From positions 62,001-126,000 of the forward strand of contig NZ_JAQOSQ010000006.1 in the NCBI RefSeq assembly GCF_030068455.1: a DNA stretch of 64,000 bases, read 5' to 3'. The notes below the pieces were generated by a model. It ran no database searches and was not told the origin of the DNA. It saw only the letters and a list, made by a program, of their open reading frames with translations. The position numbers were made by a program, and so were the translations under genes. Positions 17,442 to 25,900 of this stretch are shown one piece after another. Source of the DNA: Roseofilum casamattae BLCC-M143. GTDB taxonomy: Bacteria; Cyanobacteriota; Cyanobacteriia; Cyanobacteriales; Desertifilaceae. Numbering within the stretch: position 1 is the stretch's first letter; the number at the start of each line of letters is the position of its first letter.

Positions 17442-20400
17442 TTAGGGCGATACCTGGATATCCAACGGCCCGATATCTCCCTGGCATATCCATGCTCCCC
17501 AATAGTAAGGATGGGAAAGCGGACAGTCTTCATCGGCATAATCTCTATTTTGCATTTGGATAACTTCCTGCAAGATTTGTTGTCCTAACTCCGACTGGCG
17601 CAACTGGCCTGCGGTAACCGTGCGGACATCGGACTGAGCGGCGGCCAGAGCAGCAGCCCGTCCCATTTGGCGATCGAGGTAGGCAAAGAAACGTTCCATC
17701 AGATAGGACGTAGCCAGGGCAGGAACCGACCATAAGCTCATAATTAACGTTTTTGACCCGGCGATCGCAAATGCCCGCCGCAAGCCAAATACGCCCTCTC
17801 CAGAAGACACCTCACCGAGTCCGGTTTGGCAAGCAATCAGGGCGCTCAGTTCGTTCCCCCACAGGTCAAGAGCCGCGATATCTTGAGCGAACATCACCCC
17901 CTTCATCCCCTCTCGTTGTAATTTCTTACCCTGGTTCCAGATATTGGCTCCAGCGAGGGCAATTCCCGCCCGGTACATGGCATCCTCCACTTCCATATCT
18001 AGGCGACTGCTCGGGGGATGCTCGTTTAGGTAGGCTTGGATTTGTGGGGTAAGAAAATTGTGCAACCATTCGGTTACTTTAGGATTATTGTCTTGGTAAT
18101 ATTGCGCGACTGCTTCGACTACTTTCAACAGGCGCGAGTTCATGAAACTGGGATTGCTTTGAAAGAGTTGGGTTTCCGTTCCCGATTCCGCAGCAATCAA
18201 CGCTAGCACGAACTGAGCATAAGGCTTTTGGCCGGTGCGCGCGAAGCCGTGGGTGGCAACGGCGAGGATGCGCGGACAGGCGCTATGGGTGAGATGGGTA
18301 GAGACAGCTTCTTTATCCAGATAGGGTTGTACTCCCAGCAGTTTGCCCACTTTGCGACCGAAGGTATCGGTTCCGGCAGCGCGGCCAAACCCAGAGAGGG
18401 TATTGAGTGTGCCTGCTAAACCTGCTTCAGCAAGATCTTGTTGTTTCGCTTCACCCGGTGCGGGATGAGACTCTTTGCCATCCCAGTTGTAATCGGGATC
18501 GGCTAAAATTGTTGCTGGGCGGAGATCGAGCTGGCGCTGGGGTAACTGGCGCGGTAAGAGGTCCCGTCCGGAACTGAGATAACTGATGCTATAGGTATTC
18601 GTCAGATAACCCATTTCTTCATTGTCCTGGGAGAGAGAGGTTGGCGGTGAAGACATGGGCAAAATCTGAAATGGCAGCAGATTCAAGGCACTATCTGGAG
18701 CGAGGAACCAGCGAGAAGTTGTACCCAATACCTCGATTAAGGGTTGGCAGAGAACTTGAAAGATTTGCGGTTGCGTCTGCAAGTGTTGTTTGGCTAACTC
18801 CTTCGCTTTCTGCTCCCGTAACTTCTTCTTTTGTAATTCCTCCTGTTTTTTTTGCTCCTCAGATTCTTTTGTACGGCGCACTCCAAGAGTGTCCCCTCCA
18901 GAGGTAAAGTAATCGGGAAATTCAGTAAGATATTCGCCGCACTCGATAAAGTAGCTGCGAAACTGGTCGAGCAACCGGTCGAGGCTTTCTGCTTCTCCTA
19001 AATCGATTAACCGCACCTGCTCCGGTTGATGGGCCATTACTGCAAACGCGAGATAGCGCTCTTCTTGCCACTCTTTGCCTTTTTCGGCATCAAAATTCCA
19101 GCGCTCGAAGCGGACGAACTCGACTAGGGCCGAGCCTTCTGGCAGTTGCTCGGCGATGAGTTGCCGGTTGATGGTGTCTTGGTTCAGTTGCAGTTCCGGC
19201 ACTTCTTTGGCGAGTTGTTTTTCTAGGATTTCGGCTTCGGTTTGCAAGTCTTGGAGCTGCTGGCGATAAGAATCTCGCTGCTGTTGATTCTGCTCTGGGG
19301 AAAGGTTGGGACTGGGAAGGGTTGGGTTATAGGTGGCTTTGCGCAGTTTTTCTAGGGAGTGTTGCCATTGATGGAACAAAGCTTTCACGGGTTCGCCATA
19401 ACGACCGCCATAGATAGCCGCACTCTGGGCTGCTAGAGCCGCTGTAGTTAGGGACTTGCGGCGCAACACGGCATCGAGAGCAGCTCCCACGGCTTCCGGG
19501 TCATCGGCTAGATACTTAGCAACTAGGCTGAGGAATACGTTATAGGTTACTCGGTTTGATTCCAGATATTCTCGGCGCTCCCGGTCAGAATGGGTGCTGA
19601 AGATATAGCGCAGTCGGTTTTGTTCGCACTCTAGAGAGGCTTGGAACTGTTGCAAGGCTTCCGAGTATCGTCCTTGAGACTCGTATAATCCTGCCAGGTT
19701 GTTCAGGTCGGTGGCAATAGAGGGATGGTTTTCCGGCAGGGCGATGCGGTCGATGGCGATCGCATCTTGGAACAGGGGTTCGGCTTCCGAGTATCGTCCT
19801 TGAGAACGGTACAAATTTGCCAGGTTGTTCAGGTGGGTGGCAAGATCGGGATGGTTTTCCGGCAGGGCGATGCGGTCGATGGCGATCGCATCTTGGTACA
19901 GGGGTTCGGCTTCGGAGTATCGTCCTTGAGATTCGTATAATCCTGCCAGGTTGTTCAGGTCGGTGGCAATAGAGGGATGGTTTTCCGGCAGGGCGATGCG
20001 GTCGATGGCGATCGCATCTTGGTACAGGGGTTCGGCTTCCGAGTATCGTCCTTGAGACCGGTACAAATTTGCCAGGTTGTTCAGGTGGGTGGCAAGTTGG
20101 GGATGGTTTTCCGGCAGGGCGATGCGGTCGATGGCGATCGCATCTTGGAACAGGGGTTCGGCTTCCGAGTATCGTCCTTGAGAACGGTACAATCCTGCCA
20201 GGTTGTTCAGAGCGGAAGCAATGTTGGGATGGTTTTCCGGCAGGGCGATGCGGACGATGGCGATCGCATCTTGGTACAGGGGTTCGGCTTCCGAGTATCG
20301 TCCTTGAGAACGGTACAATCCTGCCAGGTTGTTCAGAGCGGAAGCAATGTTGGGATGGTTTTCCGGCAGGGCGATGCGGACGATGGCGATCGCTTCTTCG

Positions 20401-21101
20401 TACAGGGGTTCGGCTTCTGAGTATCGTCCTTGAGACCTATACAAACCTGCCAGGTTGTTGAGGTGGGTTGCCAGTTGGGGATGATTTTCCGGCAGGGCGA
20501 TGCGGTCGATGGCGATCGCATCTTGGAACAGGGGTTCGGCATCGGAGTATCGTCCTTGAGATTTGTACAAACCTGCCAGGTTGTTCAGGTCGGTGGCAAG
20601 ATCGGGATGGTTTTCCGGCAGGGCGATGCGGACGATGGCGATCGCTTCTTGGTACAGGGGTTCGGCTTCCGAGTATCGTCCTTGATGCTCGTACAAACTT
20701 GCCAGGTTGTTCAAACTAGTGGCTACGTTTTTATGTTCGTTACCCCACCGCTCTCGTGCTAGTTCAACTGCTCTCTCTCCCAGAGGAATAGCGGCTGCAT
20801 ATTGTCCCTGTTGGTAGAGTTGCACGATTTGCTCCATGAGGGTATCCCAACTTTCCGAGTTATCCGAGCGTCCCAGTTCTCGTATCCCTGGTTCTATGTG
20901 TCGGGCAAATTCTTCTAACCACTTGGCATTATTTTCCTGTCCCTCCCCGCGCAGATATTGGCTATACATTGCCATCACTGCCAATAATCCCGCATCCAAT
21001 AACTCAACATTGGCTTCCAGAATCTCCATTTCCTCGCCATTCGGACAAGCGAGTAATTTCTGGATTAGTTCTGCATATCGTGCAATTCGTTGTTCGTCCA
21101 T
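17442..21101 (-). CDS. TPR-CHAT protein (caspase-like protease domain)
   Basis: 1219 residues. Order: a cyanobacterial N-terminal helical module (about 1-75; ELIQKLLACPNGEEMEILEA), a linker with a degenerate TPR, eight near-identical 42-residue TPR units of kinesin-light-chain type (about 136-471; LYxSQGRYSEAEPL...AIAIxRIALPENHP), a partial ninth unit, a long helical linker with a charged coiled coil (about 720-745), and a C-terminal CHAT domain (about 830-1210). The caspase-type dyad is intact: His951 in ATHGF and Cys1091 in ALIACQTGLGE, followed by GEGVFGLRRAF and IMSLWSVP. CHAT proteases in characterised systems are switched on by a partner and cleave a specific protein. Upstream genes at 21189 and 21544 share strand and spacing and may encode partners. 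Substrate unknown. No signal peptide, so cytosolic. Confidence 0.92.
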   Translation of the reverse strand: MDEQRIARYAELIQKLLACPNGEEMEILEANVELLDAGLLAVMAMYSQYLRGEGQENNAKWLEEFARHIEPGIRELGRSDNSESWDTLMEQIVQLYQQGQYAAAIPLGERAVELARERWGNEHKNVATSLNNLASLYEHQGRYSEAEPLYQEAIAIVRIALPENHPDLATDLNNLAGLYKSQGRYSDAEPLFQDAIAIDRIALPENHPQLATHLNNLAGLYRSQGRYSEAEPLYEEAIAIVRIALPENHPNIASALNNLAGLYRSQGRYSEAEPLYQDAIAIVRIALPENHPNIASALNNLAGLYRSQGRYSEAEPLFQDAIAIDRIALPENHPQLATHLNNLANLYRSQGRYSEAEPLYQDAIAIDRIALPENHPSIATDLNNLAGLYESQGRYSEAEPLYQDAIAIDRIALPENHPDLATHLNNLANLYRSQGRYSEAEPLFQDAIAIDRIALPENHPSIATDLNNLAGLYESQGRYSEALQQFQASLECEQNRLRYIFSTHSDRERREYLESNRVTYNVFLSLVAKYLADDPEAVGAALDAVLRRKSLTTAALAAQSAAIYGGRYGEPVKALFHQWQHSLEKLRKATYNPTLPSPNLSPEQNQQQRDSYRQQLQDLQTEAEILEKQLAKEVPELQLNQDTINRQLIAEQLPEGSALVEFVRFERWNFDAEKGKEWQEERYLAFAVMAHQPEQVRLIDLGEAESLDRLLDQFRSYFIECGEYLTEFPDYFTSGGDTLGVRRTKESEEQKKQEELQKKKLREQKAKELAKQHLQTQPQIFQVLCQPLIEVLGTTSRWFLAPDSALNLLPFQILPMSSPPTSLSQDNEEMGYLTNTYSISYLSSGRDLLPRQLPQRQLDLRPATILADPDYNWDGKESHPAPGEAKQQDLAEAGLAGTLNTLSGFGRAAGTDTFGRKVGKLLGVQPYLDKEAVSTHLTHSACPRILAVATHGFARTGQKPYAQFVLALIAAESGTETQLFQSNPSFMNSRLLKVVEAVAQYYQDNNPKVTEWLHNFLTPQIQAYLNEHPPSSRLDMEVEDAMYRAGIALAGANIWNQGKKLQREGMKGVMFAQDIAALDLWGNELSALIACQTGLGEVSSGEGVFGLRRAFAIAGSKTLIMSLWSVPALATSYLMERFFAYLDRQMGRAAALAAAQSDVRTVTAGQLRQSELGQQILQEVIQMQNRDYADEDCPLSHPYYWGAWICQGDIGPLDIQVSP
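19689..20696 (-). repeat. Tandem 126-bp repeats encoding TPR units (8 copies)
   Basis: Eight in-frame 126-bp units of 42 residues each, nearly identical at DNA level, plus a partial ninth ending near 19641. Differences cluster at a few codons: LY(E/K/R)SQ, L(F/Y)Q, AI(D/V)R and the two residues after ENHP (DL, QL, NI, NI, QL, SI, DL, SI), arranged as a mosaic. This indicates recent duplication and gene conversion. Confidence 0.95.
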
Positions 21102-21105
21102 CGGT

Positions 21106-21150
21106 CAATTAACAATTAATAGTGAATAATGAATAATTAACAATGATTGG
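21106..21150. repeat. AT-rich short repeat upstream of the TPR-CHAT gene
   Basis: Words of the AATTAACAAT / AATAATGAATAATT type in the 87-bp gap before the 92-residue gene. Similar words occur at 13031-13050 and 45034-45057. It may be a dispersed repeat and not a regulatory site. Confidence 0.4.
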
Positions 21151-21188
21151 GCTGTCAGGCGGCTTTGAGGTGCTCGAAATCGGCTTTC

Positions 21189-21467
21189 TCAGATTCGCGG
21201 TTGGAGGCGCTCCATAACACCACCAAAGGAAACCGCGACGTTATAGCCGATGCGAAGACCAAACAGGCGCGCATTCGGATGTTTCTGACTCAAATTCCTG
21301 GAAGCTTGTAACCCCGTAGGATCGACTTCATAATCTCCGGTCTCGATATCGATAATCACCATTTTGCCGATATTCTCTGGCACTTCTACCTCTTGTCGGA
21401 TCTGGGTTTCGTACCATTCCTTCGCTCGTTTGCCCACTTCTTCACGGCTTAAAAACATAGCGTCCAT
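21189..21467 (-). CDS. Small conserved hypothetical protein upstream of TPR-CHAT gene
   Basis: 92 residues, ATG at 21467 preceded by AGGAG with eight-base spacing. An N-terminal amphipathic helix (SREEVGKRAKEWYETQIRQE) leads into a beta-rich core (GKMVIIDIETGDYEVDPTGL, KHPNARLFGLRIGYNVA). From memory, short proteins with this ETGDYE/KHPNA pattern occur widely in cyanobacteria, often as the first gene of a two-gene unit, but I cannot name a function. It lies 87 bp before the TPR-CHAT start and 76 bp after the DUF4384-like gene, all minus strand. Confidence 0.7.
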   Translation of the reverse strand: MDAMFLSREEVGKRAKEWYETQIRQEVEVPENIGKMVIIDIETGDYEVDPTGLQASRNLSQKHPNARLFGLRIGYNVAVSFGGVMERLQPRI

Positions 21468-21543
21468 TTGACTAACTCCTAATTACTCACTCGTGGCGGT
21501 CGGGAGCCGGGTTGCTTGGAGAAACCCAACTTCTAGTTTTGGG

Positions 21544-22377
21544 CTAACACACTTCATATTCCGTATAGAGTAACCGTCCCTTGTGCCCGGCGATCGCATA
21601 ATCCAACACGTCCTGTAACTGTTCCGGTCGCAATTCCAATGCCTCGGCGCGACTCCGATCCAACCAGGGAAACTGAGGCTGCTCCGGAGTCAGCAGAGCC
21701 AGCCACCGCTCCTTACCGACTTCCGTAGCGGCAAACGTGCGGTAGGGGGCAGTCTCTTGCGGCAATTGGTGATTCCCCACCGCAAGCTGACTCTCCCGTG
21801 CATACTCGGACGGACACAAACAGACCACGGCTCCATTCGGTTCTTGCTCCAACAAGGTTAAATGAACCGGGTCGGCAACGGTCATCTCTAATACCACTTC
21901 ACTGCCCAGTTTCACCGCTTTGACATAGGGACGAGCCGGTTGATGGCGCGCCCCCAAATGACTCACCGGCAACCTATCCAGCACTTCCAGAAACCCCATC
22001 TGCTGCGTCAGTTGCGCCTGCTGCATCAACATCTGCCACAACCAGGACTGATACTTACCCTGCTCCAACCACTCGCGCACGTTGAGCCACCCTTTTTTGA
22101 TATTCTTCGGCAGACTAAACTGCTGCTGGTGCAAAGCCTCAATAATCTCTTTACTCCAGACATTGCGGTGCGCATAGCCGTAGTCAATCCCATTCGGCAA
22201 TGCAGCGACTAACTCTTTCCACTGCTTCTTTAAGTTCTTCTGCAATAACCGCGTCACAAACACCCCGCGAGCCGTCGGCGAAAGACCCAGCTCGGCAGCC
22301 ATACTCTCCAGAAATGGGGTTTCGTAGTGTTGTGCGATCGCAACCGCTTGCTTTTCCATTGCTCCTAAACTTTCCAT
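21544..22377 (-). CDS. Protein with helical N-terminus and DUF4384-like module
   Basis: 277 residues. About 1-150 is helical (AIAQHYETPFLESMAAELGL, WLNVREWLEQGKYQSWLWQ), with no signal peptide or enzyme motif. About 155-245 resembles the DUF4384 beta sandwich: VHLTLLEQEPNGAVVCLCPS, then a pattern of LAVGNHQLP, PYRTFAATEVGKERWLALLT. DUF4384 is often found attached to or near caspase-like and CHAT proteins, and here it heads the run leading to a TPR-CHAT gene, which supports a functional link. Assignment of the module is by pattern memory only. Start: ATG 22377 (GAGG upstream); an alternative ATG at 22359 has AGGAG very close. Confidence 0.65.
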   Translation of the reverse strand: MESLGAMEKQAVAIAQHYETPFLESMAAELGLSPTARGVFVTRLLQKNLKKQWKELVAALPNGIDYGYAHRNVWSKEIIEALHQQQFSLPKNIKKGWLNVREWLEQGKYQSWLWQMLMQQAQLTQQMGFLEVLDRLPVSHLGARHQPARPYVKAVKLGSEVVLEMTVADPVHLTLLEQEPNGAVVCLCPSEYARESQLAVGNHQLPQETAPYRTFAATEVGKERWLALLTPEQPQFPWLDRSRAEALELRPEQLQDVLDYAIAGHKGRLLYTEYEVC

Positions 22378-22788
22378 AATCTTTTGCCTCGATCGCTAAT
22401 CTTAACCTGCTTTTACCATAACAAAACCAACCTGAAATTATCCGCGATCGAACTAAGTAATAGACAAAATGAGGAAAATTGAGATGTTTTTAGACTTATG
22501 CAGATATTTACTGCAAATTAATCGACATAACCTGCTAAAAAGGTAGCATTTTTCAATGAGTTATATCAAGTCCGCCAAATTAGCTATGATTGAGTAATAC
22601 CAAATCCAGTGACCACAGACTATATTCAAGAATTAACCGAAACCCAGTAGAGACAAGGCATGCCTTGTCTCTACCCATGCCTTCTCTACGGCAGACCCCG
22701 AAAACATCCTCAACCAACGGATCTTGTTTTTCAATAAGAATAAGTTAGACGCTCAAAATCTGCCAATATTGCGAGGAAATTGCTGCAT
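22378..22788. other. 411-bp intergenic region upstream of the CHAT gene run
   Basis: Separates two minus-strand genes, so it should hold the promoter for the DUF4384-like/TPR-CHAT run and the end of the response-regulator transcript. The only clear structure is the 28-bp palindrome at 22647-22674, followed by a partial copy of its right arm (CCATGCCTTCTCTAC at 22674-22688). No coding potential or tRNA fold seen. Confidence 0.6.
22647..22674. repeat. Perfect 28-bp palindrome, dispersed cyanobacterial repeat
   Basis: GTAGAGACAAGGCA followed at once by its reverse complement. Palindromes that begin GTAGAGAC and end GTCTCTAC are common between genes in filamentous cyanobacteria. It is preceded by AAACCCA, part of the other repeat motif seen at 11484. 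Confidence 0.65.
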
Positions 22789-23466
22789 TTAATATTGCTT
22801 CAGCCGATAGCCGACACCCCTCACCGTTTCGATAAAATCGCTGGGAGCGCCGGCTTTTCGCAATTTTTGTCGCAAACTTTTCAGATGAGATTTAACCGTT
22901 TCTTCATCGGGAACTGCATCCATATCCCAACAGCGATCGCTCAGAACCGAGCGACTCAAAACTCGCCGTCCGTTGTGCAAAAAGAGTTCCAGCAAGCTAA
23001 ATTCTTTAGGAGTCAGATGCACGGGAGAGCGATCGCAAAACACCTCATGAGCAGCCGCATCGAGAGAGATCGGCCCCCAAACCAGCAGGGTTCCCGTATC
23101 GCTAATGGCACTGCGTCGGAGCAGCGCGCGCAAACGTGCCAATAACTCCAGCAGATCGAAGGGTTTGACCACGTAATCATCAGCTCCAGCATCCAAGCCA
23201 GCAATCTTATCGGTATTGGTATCGCGAGCCGTTAACATGAGAATGGGTACGCGCTTGCCCGTATCCCGCAATTGCCGACAGAGATGAATGCCATTAATTT
23301 TTGGCAGCATGACATCCAATACCATCAAATCGTAGGTTAGATCGCTCGCCTGAATCCAACCCATTTCGCCATCGGTTACCCAATCTACGGTATAACCGGC
23401 ATCGGTGAGCGCTTCGGTCAAACCTTCACCCAGTTGCAGATCGTCTTCAACTAATAAAATACGCAT
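22789..23466 (-). CDS. Two-component response regulator, OmpR/PhoB family
   Basis: 225 residues: a receiver (1-120) with the acidic pocket EDD (8-9), phospho-acceptor Asp51 (LMVLDVMLPKINGI), and Lys101 (VVKPFD), followed by a winged-helix DNA-binding domain (about 130-223; HLTPKEFSLLELFLHNGRRV, TVKSHLKSLRQKLRKAGAP, VRGVGYRLK). It is divergent from a histidine kinase gene only 57 bp away, so the two probably form a cognate pair with shared control region. Targets unknown. Confidence 0.94.
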   Translation of the reverse strand: MRILLVEDDLQLGEGLTEALTDAGYTVDWVTDGEMGWIQASDLTYDLMVLDVMLPKINGIHLCRQLRDTGKRVPILMLTARDTNTDKIAGLDAGADDYVVKPFDLLELLARLRALLRRSAISDTGTLLVWGPISLDAAAHEVFCDRSPVHLTPKEFSLLELFLHNGRRVLSRSVLSDRCWDMDAVPDEETVKSHLKSLRQKLRKAGAPSDFIETVRGVGYRLKQY

Positions 23467-23523
23467 GACTTACTCTTCTGATAAGGCACTCATGGCAAAT
23501 AATATCCCGTTTGGATTTGGATC

Positions 23524-25011
23524 GTGTTAAATTTCTCCCAACCTCGGACATGGTTAACTCTGGGTTCTTGTCTAATTGCTCTGTTTCTTTCCAGTGCATT
23601 TGCGATCGCCCACCAATCGATCGCAAACCGATTGCTCCCCCTCGAGGAGATGTATGATGAGAGTCTTGGTTTGGCTTACTATCTCAATGACTTACTCTTC
23701 ATTGTATCAGAAGCAGAAATTATCCAGAATATTTCTCTCGAGACTGGCGATCGCGAACAATTAGAACTTATTTTTTCCTATCTCCAAGAGTTATCTGAAG
23801 AGGCAAAGACGGCAACAGAAGATTGGGAAGATGAGGAATTATTTTCGGAACTCAATGTTGCATTGGATAGCTTTATCGAAACCTTAGCAGAAAGTCGCGA
23901 TCGCGCGGTAACCGATAATCTTTCTCCCCGCGATCGGTTGGAAATTTCTCGAGAGTTGGTGGAAGCTCGATTAGAATTGCAAATTGTCGTGCAGGGATTG
24001 CTCGAAGAAATTAGTTGGGAACAACAGTGGGAAATTACAGACGCGAGGATCGATCTCGATCGCAGTCTCTGGTTAATCGGAATTTTCCTCGGATTGAGTC
24101 TCGTTATCTTGGGTATTTTGTCGGTTTGGTTGCGTTCTCTGCTCGGACAAAACGAACATAGCGCAACCGAATTGCAACATCACAATCAAAGTCTTTCCCA
24201 AGAATTACATGTTGCGATCGCCGATCTACAAAATACTAAAACTCTGTTAGCAGCCGAATCTCACCGCTGTCGGGAAATCGAAGCAGCTCGGGAAGATATG
24301 GAACGAGCGAAAGAACTTACCGATCTTAAACTCAACTTTTTTTCTCTTGCATCTCACGAATTTAGAACGCCGTTAAGTACGATTTTAGTGTCGGCTCAGT
24401 TATTAGATAATGCTAAAGCTGAATGGTCTGCGGAAAAGCGATCGCGCAATCTGCGACGGATTCAAGCTGCCGCGAAAAGTATGACGCAACTGCTAGCGGA
24501 TATTCTCATTCTCACTCGCGCCGAAGCTGGAAAATTAGAGTTTACGCCAGAAACCATTACTTTACCGGAATTTTGCCAAAATCTGGTTGAAGAAGTGAAA
24601 TACAATACTCAAGCTCAACATGAAATTTCTCTTTCTTATGATGGAGACTATCAAGAAGCTTATTTAGATGAAAAACTCCTGCGCGCAATTTTAATGAGTT
24701 TGCTCGTGAATGCCATTAAATATTCCCCTCCAGAGAGCGAAATAAAATTAATTGTTATTGGAGAAGAAAATAAGACTCGTTTTCAAGTGTGCGATCGCGG
24801 TATTGGCATTCCTCCCGTCGATCGCAAACATCTGTTTGAGACATTCCACCGAGGACAAAACGCGCAAGCTTCCGTGGGAACCGGTTTGGGTTTAGCTCTG
24901 GTGAAAAAATGCTTGGATTTGCATGGGGGTGCGATCGCAGTAGACAGTCAACTCGGTACGGGAACCACTTTCACCATTGAGATTCCTTGGCTCTCTCGTT
25001 CGGAAGAATAA
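23524..25011 (+). CDS. Membrane sensor histidine kinase
   Basis: 495 residues from a GTG at 23524. TM1 (about 11-30), an acidic, mostly helical extracytoplasmic sensor of about 150 residues, TM2 (182-204), a coiled-coil linker, HisKA with acceptor His278 (SLASHEFRTPLSTI), and HATPase_c with N box (LLVNAIKYSP), G1 (DRGIGIPP), F (LFETFHR) and G2 (GTGLGLALVK). The sensor is of four-helix-bundle appearance and matches no named domain by eye. Likely partner of the divergent response regulator. It ends exactly where the convergent Uma2 gene ends, with no spacer. Confidence 0.92.
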   Translation: MLNFSQPRTWLTLGSCLIALFLSSAFAIAHQSIANRLLPLEEMYDESLGLAYYLNDLLFIVSEAEIIQNISLETGDREQLELIFSYLQELSEEAKTATEDWEDEELFSELNVALDSFIETLAESRDRAVTDNLSPRDRLEISRELVEARLELQIVVQGLLEEISWEQQWEITDARIDLDRSLWLIGIFLGLSLVILGILSVWLRSLLGQNEHSATELQHHNQSLSQELHVAIADLQNTKTLLAAESHRCREIEAAREDMERAKELTDLKLNFFSLASHEFRTPLSTILVSAQLLDNAKAEWSAEKRSRNLRRIQAAAKSMTQLLADILILTRAEAGKLEFTPETITLPEFCQNLVEEVKYNTQAQHEISLSYDGDYQEAYLDEKLLRAILMSLLVNAIKYSPPESEIKLIVIGEENKTRFQVCDRGIGIPPVDRKHLFETFHRGQNAQASVGTGLGLALVKKCLDLHGGAIAVDSQLGTGTTFTIEIPWLSRSEE

Positions 25012-25713
25012 CTAGGAGAGAGAATCCGGATCGATATTTAGCTGTCGCAGTTTATCGCGCAATTGTTGTAGTTCTAGTTCCGCACGCTCTGCTTTTAGTT
25101 CCGCGCGCTCCGCTCTTTCATCTGAAGTCAAATAGCGATCGCCTTCTTCATTATACCAATAGAGCCACTCTCGGGTAATTCCTTGATACGTTCCCTCCGC
25201 TTTCCCGATACTTAAATTGAGCTGTGGCAACCATACCGGCTCACCCGATAGTAACTTATATTCACCCGCTTCGAGCTGATAAACTTCTAATTTTGGTTGC
25301 CGTTTCCGCAGAGGGTTATAAATGGCATAATACAAAATACCCAATTGCGCGTACTGTTGTTTTTTCTTACTATATTCTCCCCGTCTTTTGTTCGAGACAA
25401 CTTCTAATACCAAGGTGGGAACTTGTAGCTCTTCCCACAGAACATAGGATAAGCGTAGATCGGTATCGATAATTCTCGGTACGCCGATACTCAAAAAACC
25501 ATCCGGGACGATCGCAGGTTGCTCGGGGTCGTGATAGACTCCCATATCCACTCCAAAAAACCAATCCATTCTCTCCGACCAAATATAGGCGAGTATCGCT
25601 TCCAGCAGTCCGGGAATCAGATGTTGTAGTTGATTATCCACAGGAGTATCGTCCGAGTCGGGTAAATCTTCCGCCGAGGGTAAACAAGCTCTGGGATCGT
25701 ATTTGAGTAGCAT
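25012..25713 (-). CDS. Uma2 family (DUF820) restriction-endonuclease-fold protein
   Basis: 233 residues. The PD-(D/E)XK-like core is visible: IVPDGFLSIG, then VPTLVLEVVSNKRRGEYSKK, followed by YAQLGILYYAIYNP. The C-terminal ~40 residues (RAERAELKAERAELELQQLR) are a charged coiled coil, common in cyanobacterial Uma2 proteins. Cyanobacteria carry dozens of such genes, with spread linked to mobile elements; molecular function remains unproven. The stop codon abuts that of the convergent kinase gene. Confidence 0.88.
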   Translation of the reverse strand: MLLKYDPRACLPSAEDLPDSDDTPVDNQLQHLIPGLLEAILAYIWSERMDWFFGVDMGVYHDPEQPAIVPDGFLSIGVPRIIDTDLRLSYVLWEELQVPTLVLEVVSNKRRGEYSKKKQQYAQLGILYYAIYNPLRKRQPKLEVYQLEAGEYKLLSGEPVWLPQLNLSIGKAEGTYQGITREWLYWYNEEGDRYLTSDERAERAELKAERAELELQQLRDKLRQLNIDPDSLS

Positions 25714-25849
25714 AAGTTCGCCAAGAGTTTCTCTTTATTATATTATAGGGTTGACTTGGGAAAACAGGAAGAAAACCTACTCCAGTTCTGAGGTTTAGCG
25801 ATCGCAAAAAATTAGAATGAAACAGCCCTCCTTAAAAAAGCAGGGCTAA

Positions 25850-25890
25850 CGGGGATCGAGATGTATTGCAGAGCAGAAAAAAGTGCTCTA
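25850..25890 (+). other. Short segment copying the ribosome site and first codons of the gene at 37285
   Basis: Over 30 bases (25851-25880) this matches the region of the FecR-like gene start (37275-37304) at 26 positions, including the ATG and the next eight codons (MYCRAEKSA against MYRRAEKTA). The match ends shortly before the 3' end of the GH57 gene on the other strand. It may be a degenerate remnant. Confidence 0.35.
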
Positions 25891-25900
25891 ATTTCCTTAA

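Noticed and set aside
19689-20696. Reading the 126-bp tandem units as a CRISPR array
   Set aside because: Units abut without unique spacers, are in frame and encode TPR motifs.
19725-20762. Long open frames on the plus strand opposite the TPR array
   Set aside because: They repeat with the same 126-bp period because the TPR units themselves are repeated; no start signals or independent conservation.
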